Source: JBAZHE01 sp964547855
Lineage (GTDB): Bacteria > Patescibacteriota > Patescibacteriia > Patescibacteriales > WJLG01
DNA length: 18,470 nucleotides
Assembly (NCBI GenBank): GCA_964547855.1
Contig: CAZJPG010000022.1
Span: forward strand, 1 to 18,470
Direction of reading: 5' to 3'
A program made the position numbers and the translations under genes. Under the pieces are notes generated by a model. The model saw nothing but the letters and a program-made list of their open reading frames with translations. It had not been told where the DNA came from and searched no databases. Shown here one piece after another: positions 1 through 6,206 of the stretch (positions within the stretch are counted from its first letter, which is position 1; each line of letters starts with the position of its first letter).

Positions 1-55
<55 letters not shown>

Positions 56-63
56 AGCTCCAG

Positions 64-241
64 CTACTTGCCATTCCGAGCCCGCCTTGTCGATGGCTTG
101 GCGAGGCAGGCGGAGCGAAGCGGAGTCGAGGAATCATGATAAATAAGGCTTTATACTTAATACGTTATACTTGATACTTATTGCCAATACAAAAAAATAC
201 CCCGGTAAAACTTGCGTTTTACCGGGGTGGTTAGTGTGAAA
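64..241 (-). repeat. Downstream module, copy 1 (REP-like element plus terminator)
   Basis: This 178-bp segment matches 2218-2395 with about seven mismatches and no gaps (96% identity by eye). It has three parts: a REP-like element beginning CATTCCGAG and ending CGAGGAATC (71-135), an AT-rich stretch with the motif TTATACTTAATACG (151-164), and an intrinsic terminator (191-227). In both places it lies just downstream of a minus-strand gene and next to a tandem heptamer array. The CATTCCGAG...GGAATC type of element is common between genes in many environmental genomes; I infer that it is non-coding. Confidence 0.85.
191..227 (-). terminator. Intrinsic terminator of the 313/260-residue protein operon
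   Basis: A perfect 12-bp stem (CCCCGGTAAAAC with GTTTTACCGGGG, 200-227) has a four-base loop. Read on the minus strand it is followed by A then seven U (198-191). It lies 22 bases past the stop codon of the 260-residue protein gene. The same hairpin is present at 2345-2381. Confidence 0.93.
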
Positions 242-249
242 ACAATCAA

Positions 250-1032
250 TCAGCGTCTTCCTGCTTTGGCTTTAGCCATTTCAAGTTTCAACCTGGCATT
301 TTGCAAGAAGTCTTCCGACTTCTCTTTTAATTCTTCAGTCGTTCCGTGTATGCCGAATCGACTTAAGATCGCCTTGGCTGATTCGTCAGCTTCCCTGGCC
401 ACTTCATCGACCTGATCGGAGAAGTCGCGGATTATTCCGCGATTTTTTAGATACTGGGGAATGGATTTCTTGAAGATTTCGCGTTTTTCAGGATCGTTAT
501 ATGTCTGGTTGGTTGGCTTTTTGCCGATTGAACCGTTGCCGATGGCGAAGAATAGAATCATGATATGCTTACCCGTTTGGTTCTGCATTTCTTTTTCTAT
601 GACTCTCGTCACCTTTTGTGGTCCTTTGCCTTTGCCTCCGGCTGGCGGGGTCGATTCATCGACTTTTTTTCCATCTCTGTCCAACCAGTATTCCTTTGAC
701 GATATCGTGTCTTCCCGTAGTCCGCAGATCTTTTCTATTTTTCCTCTTTGTAAGGGGGTTAGCCCGTCGCGGAAAGCTTCTGCTATCAAACTGATCGTTG
801 TTGGTTGAAGGGTTGCGTTGCGCCATTCTTCGGGCAGGGCGTTGTAGTCTCCGAGAAGCACTATGGCCTCATCCTTGTCTCCTACGCCGCCGAAGCCTGA
901 TTTCATTCCTTTGTTTGTGCTTTCGCTTTTGCTTTGATTGATGCCGAACAATGACAGAATGTTTTCTGTGGTTTTGTCGAACAGGAAGCTTCCTGTCCAG
1001 TCCTGCAGTGTTCCAAAAATTCCCTTTGCCAT
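250..1032 (-). CDS. Hypothetical protein, 260 aa, soluble
   Basis: I do not recognise this protein. It has no signal peptide and no clear membrane span. The N-terminal 45 residues look amphipathic and then flexible (Ser/Lys/Gly-rich). Residues 55-110 look helical. A Gly/Lys/Pro-rich linker sits near residues 129-138, followed by a short hydrophobic patch (HIMILFFAIGNG, about 154-165). The C-terminal third is charged and helical and ends in basic residues. The start is well supported: AAGGAG (1041-1046) lies eight bases upstream of the ATG. The stop of the upstream 313-residue gene is 15 bases before this ATG, so the two are one operon and probably act together. A strong terminator follows 22 bases after the stop. 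Function is unknown. Confidence 0.8.
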   Translation of the reverse strand: MAKGIFGTLQDWTGSFLFDKTTENILSLFGINQSKSESTNKGMKSGFGGVGDKDEAIVLLGDYNALPEEWRNATLQPTTISLIAEAFRDGLTPLQRGKIEKICGLREDTISSKEYWLDRDGKKVDESTPPAGGKGKGPQKVTRVIEKEMQNQTGKHIMILFFAIGNGSIGKKPTNQTYNDPEKREIFKKSIPQYLKNRGIIRDFSDQVDEVAREADESAKAILSRFGIHGTTEELKEKSEDFLQNARLKLEMAKAKAGRR

Positions 1033-1047
1033 TTTTTTTACTCCTTT

Positions 1048-1989
1048 TTAGTTCGTGTACTTACCAACGATCATAATGATAGATGCGAGCATGACTGCCG
1101 CGACTGACCAACGGAGCATAACTTGCCCAAATGAGAGTGATTTTTTACCCTCGTTCATGGCATTTTTAATCCGCAGATCATTGATGAGGTTTTCGGTCTG
1201 TTCACGTTTAGCATTGATTCTTGATCTGCGATCAGATTCTTCTCTGGCTGTTTTGAGTGAGAGCTCATCGTTTTGGTTGTCCTGGCGACGTTTAAAATCC
1301 TGTTTGTCGAGTTTTGACTGCTCTTCGATTTCTGCTCGTTTAATTTTTGCCTGCTCATTGAGCTCTTTAAGTTTGACCGCTTTTTGCCGTTCGATCTCAT
1401 CAAGGGCTTTGGCTTGCTTTTCCAAGTCGATTTTCTCTTGAGAGAGAATTCCTTCTCGGGCCAGCTTAGCCTTCTCTTCGATTTCCTTTTTGCCCATTTT
1501 GATTTCATTGTCCAGGGCTTCAAGTCTATCTTCGAGATGCTTTGCTTTAAGGGCTGTTTCCCTGTTGTCCAGAGTTTCCTGCTCGTCAAGACGTATTTTA
1601 CGACGTCCCTGTGCTGTTAGCGCTACGCCTTCGGCACCGAACATTTCAGCACTGGACTGTTTGAGCATGGCTGCGGCTTTCGACTCTTCTTCGGCTGCTT
1701 TTTGATTCTGAAGGGCGTTGGCTTCCCTTTGGATGCCTTTAAGACCTTCTTCATCAAGTTCGTCGATGTCGTTAACTGGTTGTTGACCATCATCTTCGTT
1801 TTGGCTTGCCGCTCTGATCATTGCGATCGTAGCTGGGTCAATGGTTGGTGGTTGAACAGGTGCTGCGGGCGTTGGCACGGGATTCGCTCGTTCTTTTTTG
1901 AACTTGCGAACAAGAATGATGATGACGGGTGTAAAGACGATAGCTCCGAAAATACTGATTAGCATGAAGATGAATCCCATCTTGTCCAT
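1048..1989 (-). CDS. Coiled-coil membrane protein with a TM segment at each end, 313 aa
   Basis: Membrane segments lie at about residues 4-27 and 288-309. Between them are a Pro/Ala-rich linker (about 36-50), an acidic stretch (about 65-85), and a long highly charged helix rich in Lys, Glu, Gln and Arg (about 85-280) with heptad-like spacing, very probably a coiled coil. With both ends in the membrane and basic residues after TM1, the coiled coil most likely lies in the cytoplasm, anchored at both ends. The start is supported by AAGGAG five bases upstream (1995-2000), an 80-base leader and a consensus promoter at 2076-2104. It is the first gene of an operon with the 260-residue protein. I recognise no family; a structural or scaffold role at the membrane is only a guess. 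Confidence 0.82.
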   Translation of the reverse strand: MDKMGFIFMLISIFGAIVFTPVIIILVRKFKKERANPVPTPAAPVQPPTIDPATIAMIRAASQNEDDGQQPVNDIDELDEEGLKGIQREANALQNQKAAEEESKAAAMLKQSSAEMFGAEGVALTAQGRRKIRLDEQETLDNRETALKAKHLEDRLEALDNEIKMGKKEIEEKAKLAREGILSQEKIDLEKQAKALDEIERQKAVKLKELNEQAKIKRAEIEEQSKLDKQDFKRRQDNQNDELSLKTAREESDRRSRINAKREQTENLINDLRIKNAMNEGKKSLSFGQVMLRWSVAAVMLASIIMIVGKYTN

Positions 1990-2004
1990 AAAAACTCCTT
2001 TGTT

Positions 2005-2066
2005 TGATTGTTTTCAGTTTTAAAGGGCTTTCCCTTTAGAGAACAGGGTATTGCTATCCTATTCTC
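2005..2066 (-). promoter_or_regulatory. Two tandem hairpins in the 5' leader
   Basis: Just after the predicted transcription start there is an imperfect 12-bp stem with a four-base loop (about 2038-2065, one mismatch, one G-U pair). A second hairpin follows immediately: AAAGGG, loop CTTT, CCCTTT (about 2021-2036). The first begins within a few bases of the expected 5' end, a position typical of mRNA-stabilising 5' hairpins. The regulatory role is inferred. Confidence 0.5.
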
Positions 2067-2075
2067 TATAATTTC

Positions 2076-2104
2076 ATTATAGCATAAAAATGATAAAAAG
2101 TCAA
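2076..2104 (-). promoter_or_regulatory. Sigma-70 promoter of the 313/260-residue protein operon
   Basis: On the minus strand the -35 box is TTGACT (2104-2099), the spacer is 17 bases and the -10 box is TATAAT (2081-2076). Transcription should start near 2069, giving a leader of about 80 bases before the ATG at 1989. Confidence 0.85.
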
Positions 2105-2124
2105 TAGAGGTAAGATTATAACCG

Positions 2125-2165
2125 TAGCTAATATAAGCAAAATATTATATTAATATAATTGGCTA
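2125..2165. repeat. AT-rich palindrome upstream of the promoter
   Basis: Outer arms TAGC.AAT.ATA pair imperfectly (2125-2135 with 2154-2165). Nested inside is a perfect 16-bp palindrome ATTATATTAATATAAT (2144-2159). It lies between the downstream module of one unit and the -35 box of the next. No function is visible; it may be another member of the intergenic palindromes found elsewhere in the window. The gene-free stretch 1990-2427 is fully accounted for by this palindrome, the promoter and leader, and the repeat module with its terminator. Confidence 0.55.
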
Positions 2166-2182
2166 ATTTTAGGGGAAAATAT

Positions 2183-2210
2183 GAATAGGGAATAGGGAAT
2201 AGGGAATAGG
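2183..2210. repeat. Tandem heptamer repeat GAATAGG x4
   Basis: Four perfect 7-bp units. They differ by one base from the GAATAGT array at 1-55 and occupy the same position relative to the 178-bp downstream module. Confidence 0.88.
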
Positions 2211-2217
2211 ATTCTCA

Positions 2218-2395
2218 CTACTTGTCATTCCGAGTCCGCCTTGCTGATGGCTTGGCGAGGCAGGCGGAGCGAAGCGGAGTCGAGGAATCATGATAAATAA
2301 GGCTTTATACTTAATACGTTATACTTGATACTTATTGCTAATACAAAAAAAGACCCCGGTAAAACTTGCGTTTTACCGGGGTGGTTAATGTGAAA
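2218..2395 (-). repeat. Downstream module, copy 2 (REP-like element plus terminator)
   Basis: This is the second copy of the 178-bp module at 64-241, with the same order of REP-like element (2225-2289), AT-rich stretch (2305-2332) and terminator (2345-2381). It lies downstream of the 454-residue protein gene. The match ends at the GTGAAA next to each gene's 3' end, and the coding sequences themselves are unrelated. Confidence 0.85.
2345..2381 (-). terminator. Intrinsic terminator of the 454-residue protein gene
   Basis: The stem is the same perfect 12-bp hairpin as at 200-227 (here 2354-2381), followed on the minus strand by a run of seven U (2351-2345). It lies 47 bases beyond the stop codon. 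Confidence 0.92.
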
Positions 2396-2427
2396 GATCT
2401 GTTTGTGTCAGCGTTGGCTGGCGAAGT

Positions 2428-3792
2428 TTAGTTGCCGTATGCTACGGCTTCTTCTTCGCGAACTTCGCGAACTCGAGCGTCTCTGACGAGACGGGAGGGG
2501 TCGAGTTGTTTGCCATTGCCATTGAGATACTGATGTACTTCATTCCGACCAAGCCCTGATTGGAAAAGCGCGATTGCGATTTTCTTTCTTCCTTCGATGA
2601 TTTTTTTCAATTTCGGATGGATATGTCTTATCTCGTATCCCATAGAAGTGTTGGCTTCTTTGAGGGTTTCCATCGGAATTGTCATCCCTTTCAGGATGTC
2701 ATCTGTCAGAAGTAGGTCGGAATCGACTTCTTCCTCTCTTGTGGGTTCGGGTGATTTGCTGTTCATGTCCAGCAAGTGTAGGTTTGGGCGATGGGCCGTT
2801 GTTGTTGGCTCTTCTTCGAGCACTGCTGTTTCCGGGACTTCCTCCGGCAGGTCTTGACCGAAACTGTTTTCGTCGATCTCTTTCACCGGTTCAAGGGCCG
2901 GGTCGATATCGAGTTCGTCGATTTCGGTTGGTTCTGTCCGGTAATCATCCTCGTCTATGAGGTCGGTAAAGTGAGAGGATTCAGTTGGAGGCATATGTTG
3001 ATCTGCCTCCTCATCTTCCGATGCGACGGCAGCATTGTTTTCGGCTGTCGTTGGGTTAAGGGTTCTTTGGTAATCACTGTAGTAATCCTGGCGGATATTC
3101 TCTTTGAACCAATCTTCAACATCCATTCCTTTAGGCGGTTCAGGGAAAAATTCGCTGGATTTGTTACTTGTTGCTACGCCGTTTTTGAGCAACCAAATTG
3201 TTTTTGTGATATTGATTTGATACTCATTGTTATCCCCGTGTGGAATTTCGTCTCGCAGGAGCATTTCCTTGAATTTTACATAATCTCCTGCTGATAATTT
3301 TTTCTTGGCGATTTCCAGGATTTTGTTTTTCTGGTCAATACTCAATAATGTTGTTTCCGGTTCTTTTTTGTCTTCTTCTACATTTTCTGCATCGATTTTT
3401 TCCATCAGTCTTTTCTGACGGACTGCAGGGCTTAAGCTTCCGACCCAGTAAGTGAACCTTGAAATAATTCCAGGGAACTTATCGATCAGATTGTTGATCG
3501 CGTCCATTCCAGACTTCTTACGAAGTACTGCGAACAGTTCCGGCTTTTTGTTCTTTATGGAGAACATGTAGCCCAGAAAACCGAGGACAACGACCAAGCC
3601 TGCGATGAGTAATCCGATGCCTGAGTATGTCAGGACGACTTTAACTCCATGAAGAATAGTGCTCATATGAGCTCCTTTCGTGACAACAAGTGCCATAATG
3701 GTGATACCGCCGACGATGATCGACATAATTCCGAGGACTGCACCAATCGATAGACCGGCGAACTTCAACGACTTCTTGGAAAACAATTTCAT
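2428..3792 (-). CDS. Membrane-anchored acidic protein, 454 aa, unknown function
   Basis: Two membrane segments lie near the N-terminus (about residues 12-38 and 52-77). A basic region follows, then a mixed helical domain (about 150-245) that includes an IPHGDNNEY stretch. Residues 255-375 are a long low-complexity acidic tail rich in Glu, Asp, Pro and Thr. The C-terminal 75 residues are basic and helical and include FQSGLGRNEVHQYLNG, which could be helix-turn-helix-like; I would not claim DNA binding from this alone. The start is strongly supported by a perfect SD (AAGGAGG, 3797-3803) and a consensus promoter at 3890-3918. It forms its own transcription unit. The expression signals and the 3' module match the 313/260-residue unit, which suggests related regulation or a shared origin. 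No family is recognised. Confidence 0.82.
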   Translation of the reverse strand: MKLFSKKSLKFAGLSIGAVLGIMSIIVGGITIMALVVTKGAHMSTILHGVKVVLTYSGIGLLIAGLVVVLGFLGYMFSIKNKKPELFAVLRKKSGMDAINNLIDKFPGIISRFTYWVGSLSPAVRQKRLMEKIDAENVEEDKKEPETTLLSIDQKNKILEIAKKKLSAGDYVKFKEMLLRDEIPHGDNNEYQINITKTIWLLKNGVATSNKSSEFFPEPPKGMDVEDWFKENIRQDYYSDYQRTLNPTTAENNAAVASEDEEADQHMPPTESSHFTDLIDEDDYRTEPTEIDELDIDPALEPVKEIDENSFGQDLPEEVPETAVLEEEPTTTAHRPNLHLLDMNSKSPEPTREEEVDSDLLLTDDILKGMTIPMETLKEANTSMGYEIRHIHPKLKKIIEGRKKIAIALFQSGLGRNEVHQYLNGNGKQLDPSRLVRDARVREVREEEAVAYGN

Positions 3793-3889
3793 GAAGCCTC
3801 CTTGTGGCTGTGGTTTGTGTATTTTTTTGTCAATGTCCGTGATTTTGGACTTCTTTGCCCCTCCAGGCTAAAGTATCCTAAATCTCTCA

Positions 3890-3918
3890 ATATTATCACA
3901 TTTTTGGTATTTTGTCAA
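3890..3918 (-). promoter_or_regulatory. Sigma-70 promoter of the 454-residue protein gene
   Basis: On the minus strand: TTGACA (3918-3913), a 17-base spacer, then TAATAT (3895-3890). Transcription should start near 3883, about 90 bases before the ATG at 3792. Confidence 0.82.
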
Positions 3919-3962
3919 TACCTATACAGGGAAAGCCTTAAAATAGGCGTTTTTTAGGTGTA

Positions 3963-3988
3963 TTGACAAAAAATGATTAATGTATAAT
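3963..3988 (+). promoter_or_regulatory. Probable promoter of the TPR-like gene
   Basis: A perfect TTGACA (3963-3968) and a perfect TATAAT (3983-3988) are present, but 14 bases apart, which is shorter than optimal. TAATGA at 3985-3990 would give a 16-base spacer. The start region is likely near 3995, leaving a leader of about 75 bases that contains the 12-bp palindrome TGTTTTAAAACA (4039-4050). Confidence 0.5.
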
Positions 3989-4068
3989 GATATAGTCACT
4001 TAAATCCAAGATATTTTTAGAGGGTTGGGTTTAATTGCTGTTTTAAAACAAAAAAGCGAGGTGAAGGT

Positions 4069-4755
4069 ATGAGTATCAACCATGAAGCCCGGGATTTGGT
4101 CAAAGAAGGATTTTCCCTTATGGGTAAAGGCGAGTTGGATGCCGGCGCTTCGCTGATAGAGCGAGCTCGGAAAATCTCTCCGTATGACGCTAAAGTTCTT
4201 AATGCCAGCGGCGTTGTCTCGATGAGGAAAGGTGACCATTGGCTGGCCGCAAGATATTTTTTGGCAGCCAGGGAGTTGCTAGAGAATGCTTTAGCCAGTT
4301 CGGCAGAAAATACCGAAGATGAGAATGTCAGCCTGACGATAATGGATAAAAATATGTCGTTGGCCATCGAAAATATGGAGAAAGAAGGGCTTGCCCGCCT
4401 GAAGGGTAGTCGGCCCGTGAGGGCCAAAGTGATTTTTTTACGGCTTTTGGAGTTCTCCTTGGGGAACGTCCGTTTGAGAAAAAATCTCATTTTAGCCCTA
4501 GAAGCCTCTGGGTGCAGGAAGGATGCTTTTCAATATGCCAAAGTTTTGGCTATTGACTTGGTCGAACTTCAAGGTGCATCACAGATTTGCATTGATCGTC
4601 TCGCAAAGGCCATAAAGGTTTTTCTACCTTCTCACAAAGAGATGGGACTTCGATCAGTGAAAAATGATTTGATCAGGATGATAAAAGGTCTTCCATCAAA
4701 TTCTGGCAGCCTGCTTTCATTGAAGAAGGTAATTTCCGTCTTCGTCTCAGATTGA
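4069..4755 (+). CDS. TPR-like helical repeat protein, 228 aa
   Basis: No signal peptide or membrane span is visible. Residues 5-75 look like two tetratricopeptide-type helix pairs, with the Gly/Ala pattern typical of TPRs (LVKEGFSLMGKGELDAG, then NASGVVSMRKGDHWLAARYF). A second helical block at about 105-165 has the same look. TPR proteins usually bind other proteins, but the partner here is unknown. The start has GAGGTGA about six bases upstream (4058-4064). It is divergently transcribed from the 454-residue membrane protein gene across 276 bases, with mirrored -35 boxes, so the two may be co-regulated. It is monocistronic, closed by a terminator 10 bases after the stop. The TPR assignment is by pattern only. 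Confidence 0.75.
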   Translation: MSINHEARDLVKEGFSLMGKGELDAGASLIERARKISPYDAKVLNASGVVSMRKGDHWLAARYFLAARELLENALASSAENTEDENVSLTIMDKNMSLAIENMEKEGLARLKGSRPVRAKVIFLRLLEFSLGNVRLRKNLILALEASGCRKDAFQYAKVLAIDLVELQGASQICIDRLAKAIKVFLPSHKEMGLRSVKNDLIRMIKGLPSNSGSLLSLKKVISVFVSD

Positions 4756-4765
4756 TCTTTTTTAT

Positions 4766-4807
4766 CCCCGTACGTTGCTTGCAGCGTTTCGGGGCTTTTT
4801 ATTTTTT
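4766..4807 (+). terminator. Intrinsic terminator of the TPR-like gene
   Basis: The lower stem is CCCCG/CGGGG and the upper stem is CGTTGC/GCAGCG (one G-U pair) with a two-base loop; a small internal loop separates them. The tail is GCTTTTTATTTTTT. Confidence 0.85.
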
Positions 4808-4853
4808 GGATTATTTGTTAAGCTAAAAAGCTAATTAATAAATAGATAAAACT

Positions 4854-5024
4854 ATGTCTTTGAAGATCGATAAAGATTTGTGTGTGGGCTGCGGCGCTTG
4901 TGCTGGCGTTTGCCCAGAGAGTTTTTCCGTCGGTGCCGACGGTAAGGCCGATGTCTTGGCCGAGAGCGCTTGCAGTGCCAACGCTATCTCTAGTTGCCCA
5001 GTGTCAGCCATAGTCGAAGAATAA
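4854..5024 (+). CDS. Small single-cluster ferredoxin, 56 aa
   Basis: The translation begins MSLKIDKDLCVGCGACAGVC and ends CPVSAIVEE. Cys10, Cys13, Cys16 and the remote Cys48 (followed by Pro49) fit a single [4Fe-4S] cluster. Cys20 and Cys40 are placed where single-cluster ferredoxins of the Thermotoga and Desulfovibrio gigas type carry a structural disulfide. The length matches that family (about 55-60 residues). It should carry single electrons in the cytoplasm; the redox partner is not in the window. No SD is seen upstream of the ATG. It lies between two terminators, so it must be transcribed alone from a promoter in the short AT-rich gap at 4808-4853. The translation is unambiguous although the gene is very short. 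Confidence 0.93.
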   Translation: MSLKIDKDLCVGCGACAGVCPESFSVGADGKADVLAESACSANAISSCPVSAIVEE

Positions 5025-5042
5025 GAAAAATCGAAAGTATAG

Positions 5043-5079
5043 AAACAGTCTCTTTTTTGCGAAGAGGCTGTTTTTTATT
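5043..5079 (+). terminator. Intrinsic terminator of the ferredoxin gene
   Basis: An 11- to 12-bp stem (AAACAGTCTCTT with AAGAGGCTGTTT, one G-U pair) has a short loop and is followed by a T-rich tail (TTTTTTATTT). It lies 18 bases after the ferredoxin stop. Confidence 0.9.
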
Positions 5080-5268
5080 TAGTAAGCCCAAGGAGCAATA
5101 ACGGATCACGTAAGAAACTGTTTATCGGGTGTCATTTGAATAGTGAATTGTGAATATTGAATTTTAAAGTAATTTTTAGAATTTTTTATTCTCTATTTAT
5201 GATTCAATAATGTTACTTGACCTTATAAGAGAAAACTCATTAATTACCCTTAGTTTATCCGAAGTATT

Positions 5269-5295
5269 TTAGCACTCTTGACATAGGAGTGCTAA
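5269..5295 (+). promoter_or_regulatory. CIRCE operator (HrcA binding site)
   Basis: The arms TTAGCACTC (5269-5277) and GAGTGCTAA (5287-5295) match the CIRCE consensus exactly, with the standard nine-base spacer TTGACATAG. CIRCE is the known binding site of HrcA, encoded about 120 bases downstream, so the operon should be autoregulated and derepressed by heat or misfolded protein through GroE. No groESL genes are in the window. Confidence 0.97.
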
Positions 5296-5305
5296 AAGTT
5301 ATAAA
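5278..5305 (+). promoter_or_regulatory. Heat-shock operon promoter embedded in CIRCE
   Basis: The -35 box TTGACA (5278-5283) lies wholly within the CIRCE spacer. A 16-base spacer leads to TATAAA (5300-5305). HrcA bound at CIRCE would cover the -35 box and block RNA polymerase. Transcription should start near 5312, giving a leader of about 105 bases before the preferred hrcA ATG. Confidence 0.85.
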
Positions 5306-5417
5306 ATGGATTTGAAAGATATTTATGGATGGTCGATGAATGGCGAGATCGTGCCGAATGGCCCTTGTAATAAGGGTAAAATTAAAACATCGATATTCCC
5401 ATAATTCAATATTTTTT

Positions 5418-6116
5418 ATGGAAGGGAGAAAAAAACAAATACTCGAAGCCATAGTCAAAGAACATGTTGCCACCGGCTCGCCGGTCGGATCGTCTTTTTT
5501 AGTCGATAAATGCAAACTGGATTGCTCGTCGGCTACGGTTCGCAATGTCATGGCCGAACTCGAGGAGGAGGGGTATATCATGCAGCCGCATACTAGCGCT
5601 GGTCGCGTTCCGACGGAGAAAGCCTATAATTTGTTCTTGGACGAATTGAAGAAGGGCCAAAAGAGATTAAAGAAATTGCGCGATCGCGAACTTGAGGATT
5701 TGGACGAGAGCTTGTCCCTTGAGGGTGATGATTCTTTTCGCGCTGCCGCCAAGACTTTGGCCGCGCTGACCGGCTCCGCTGTTTTCTGGGCCTTTCATAA
5801 GAATAATCTTTATTACACCGGTCTTTCGAATTTATTTCAGCAGCCGGAATTCGCTAATTCCGGATTAGTCTATAACGTTTCGGCCGTGATCGATCGCTTA
5901 GACGAGATCATCGACAGCATTTTCGAAAAAGTAGAGGAGGAGCCGATGATACTTTTGGGCGAGGAAAATCCTTTCGGTAATTTTTGCGGTTCGGTTCTAG
6001 CCAAGTATCGCCGCGGCAATGTGTCAGGCATGTTCGGGCTAGTTGGGCCAATGAGGATGGATTATGAGAGGAATTTGGGCTTGGTCGAGTATGTTTTAGG
6101 AAAATTAAAAGAATAA
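5418..6116 (+). CDS. hrcA: Heat-inducible transcription repressor HrcA, short form (232 aa)
   Basis: HrcA represses class I heat-shock genes by binding CIRCE. Residues 1-80 form the winged-helix domain with the family signatures TGSPVGSSFLVDK, SSATVRNVMAELEEEGY and QPHTSAGRVPTEKAYNLF. The rest keeps only part of the usual GAF-like regulatory domain: 232 residues against about 340 in Bacillus. It ends with the conserved GMFGLVGPMRMDYER...LVEYV segment, so the missing part is internal and the gene is not truncated. The frame is open upstream to an ATG at 5340, but the ATG at 5418 (MEGRKKQILEAIV) matches where the family starts, and the extension runs through repeat DNA. No SD is seen. It is first in the operon with grpE, hsp20 and dnaK. 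Confidence 0.95.
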   Translation: MEGRKKQILEAIVKEHVATGSPVGSSFLVDKCKLDCSSATVRNVMAELEEEGYIMQPHTSAGRVPTEKAYNLFLDELKKGQKRLKKLRDRELEDLDESLSLEGDDSFRAAAKTLAALTGSAVFWAFHKNNLYYTGLSNLFQQPEFANSGLVYNVSAVIDRLDEIIDSIFEKVEEEPMILLGEENPFGNFCGSVLAKYRRGNVSGMFGLVGPMRMDYERNLGLVEYVLGKLKE

Positions 6117-6126
6117 AATAATTTTT

Positions 6127-6198
6127 TGAATAGTGAATAATGAATTTTGAATATTGGAAATAAATATTCACGATTCATAATTCGATATTCAGTATTCA
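6127..6198. repeat. Long imperfect inverted repeat between hrcA and grpE
   Basis: The left arm, 6127-6155, begins TGAATAGTGAATAATG; the right arm, 6163-6198, ends CAGTATTCA. They pair over about 29 bp with several mismatches around a perfect inner stem GAATATT/AATATTC (loop 6156-6162). The right arm ends nine bases before the grpE ATG. As RNA it would fold into a long AT-rich hairpin inside the polycistronic message. Confidence 0.8.
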
Positions 6199-6206
6199 TT
6201 AGCCAT

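Larger units (their letters stand above)
5153..5413. repeat. Inverted 11-mer pair flanking the heat-shock promoter
   Basis: AATATTGAATT at 5153-5163 is repeated in inverse orientation at 5403-5413, five bases before the hrcA ATG. The left copy lies in a degenerate GAATAGT array (5138-5165). The pair brackets the CIRCE promoter. An 11-bp AT-rich match could arise by chance, but the same arrangement recurs before other genes of the operon. Apart from this pair, the array and the CIRCE promoter, I see nothing in the gene-free stretch 5080-5417. Confidence 0.5.

Noticed and set aside
60..242. A CRISPR-like or tRNA-like element in the repeated 178-bp module
   Set aside because: Only two copies, far apart, with no spacers; no cloverleaf or T-arm sequence can be formed.
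4039..4050. TGTTTTAAAACA palindrome in the TPR-gene leader as an operator
   Set aside because: A 12-bp AT-rich palindrome in an AT-rich leader has little weight without a second copy or a known regulator.
5334..5402. A 22-codon open frame (ATG AAT GGC ...) in the hrcA leader
   Set aside because: No SD, no recognisable pattern and no overlap with a regulatory structure; short frames like this are expected by chance.
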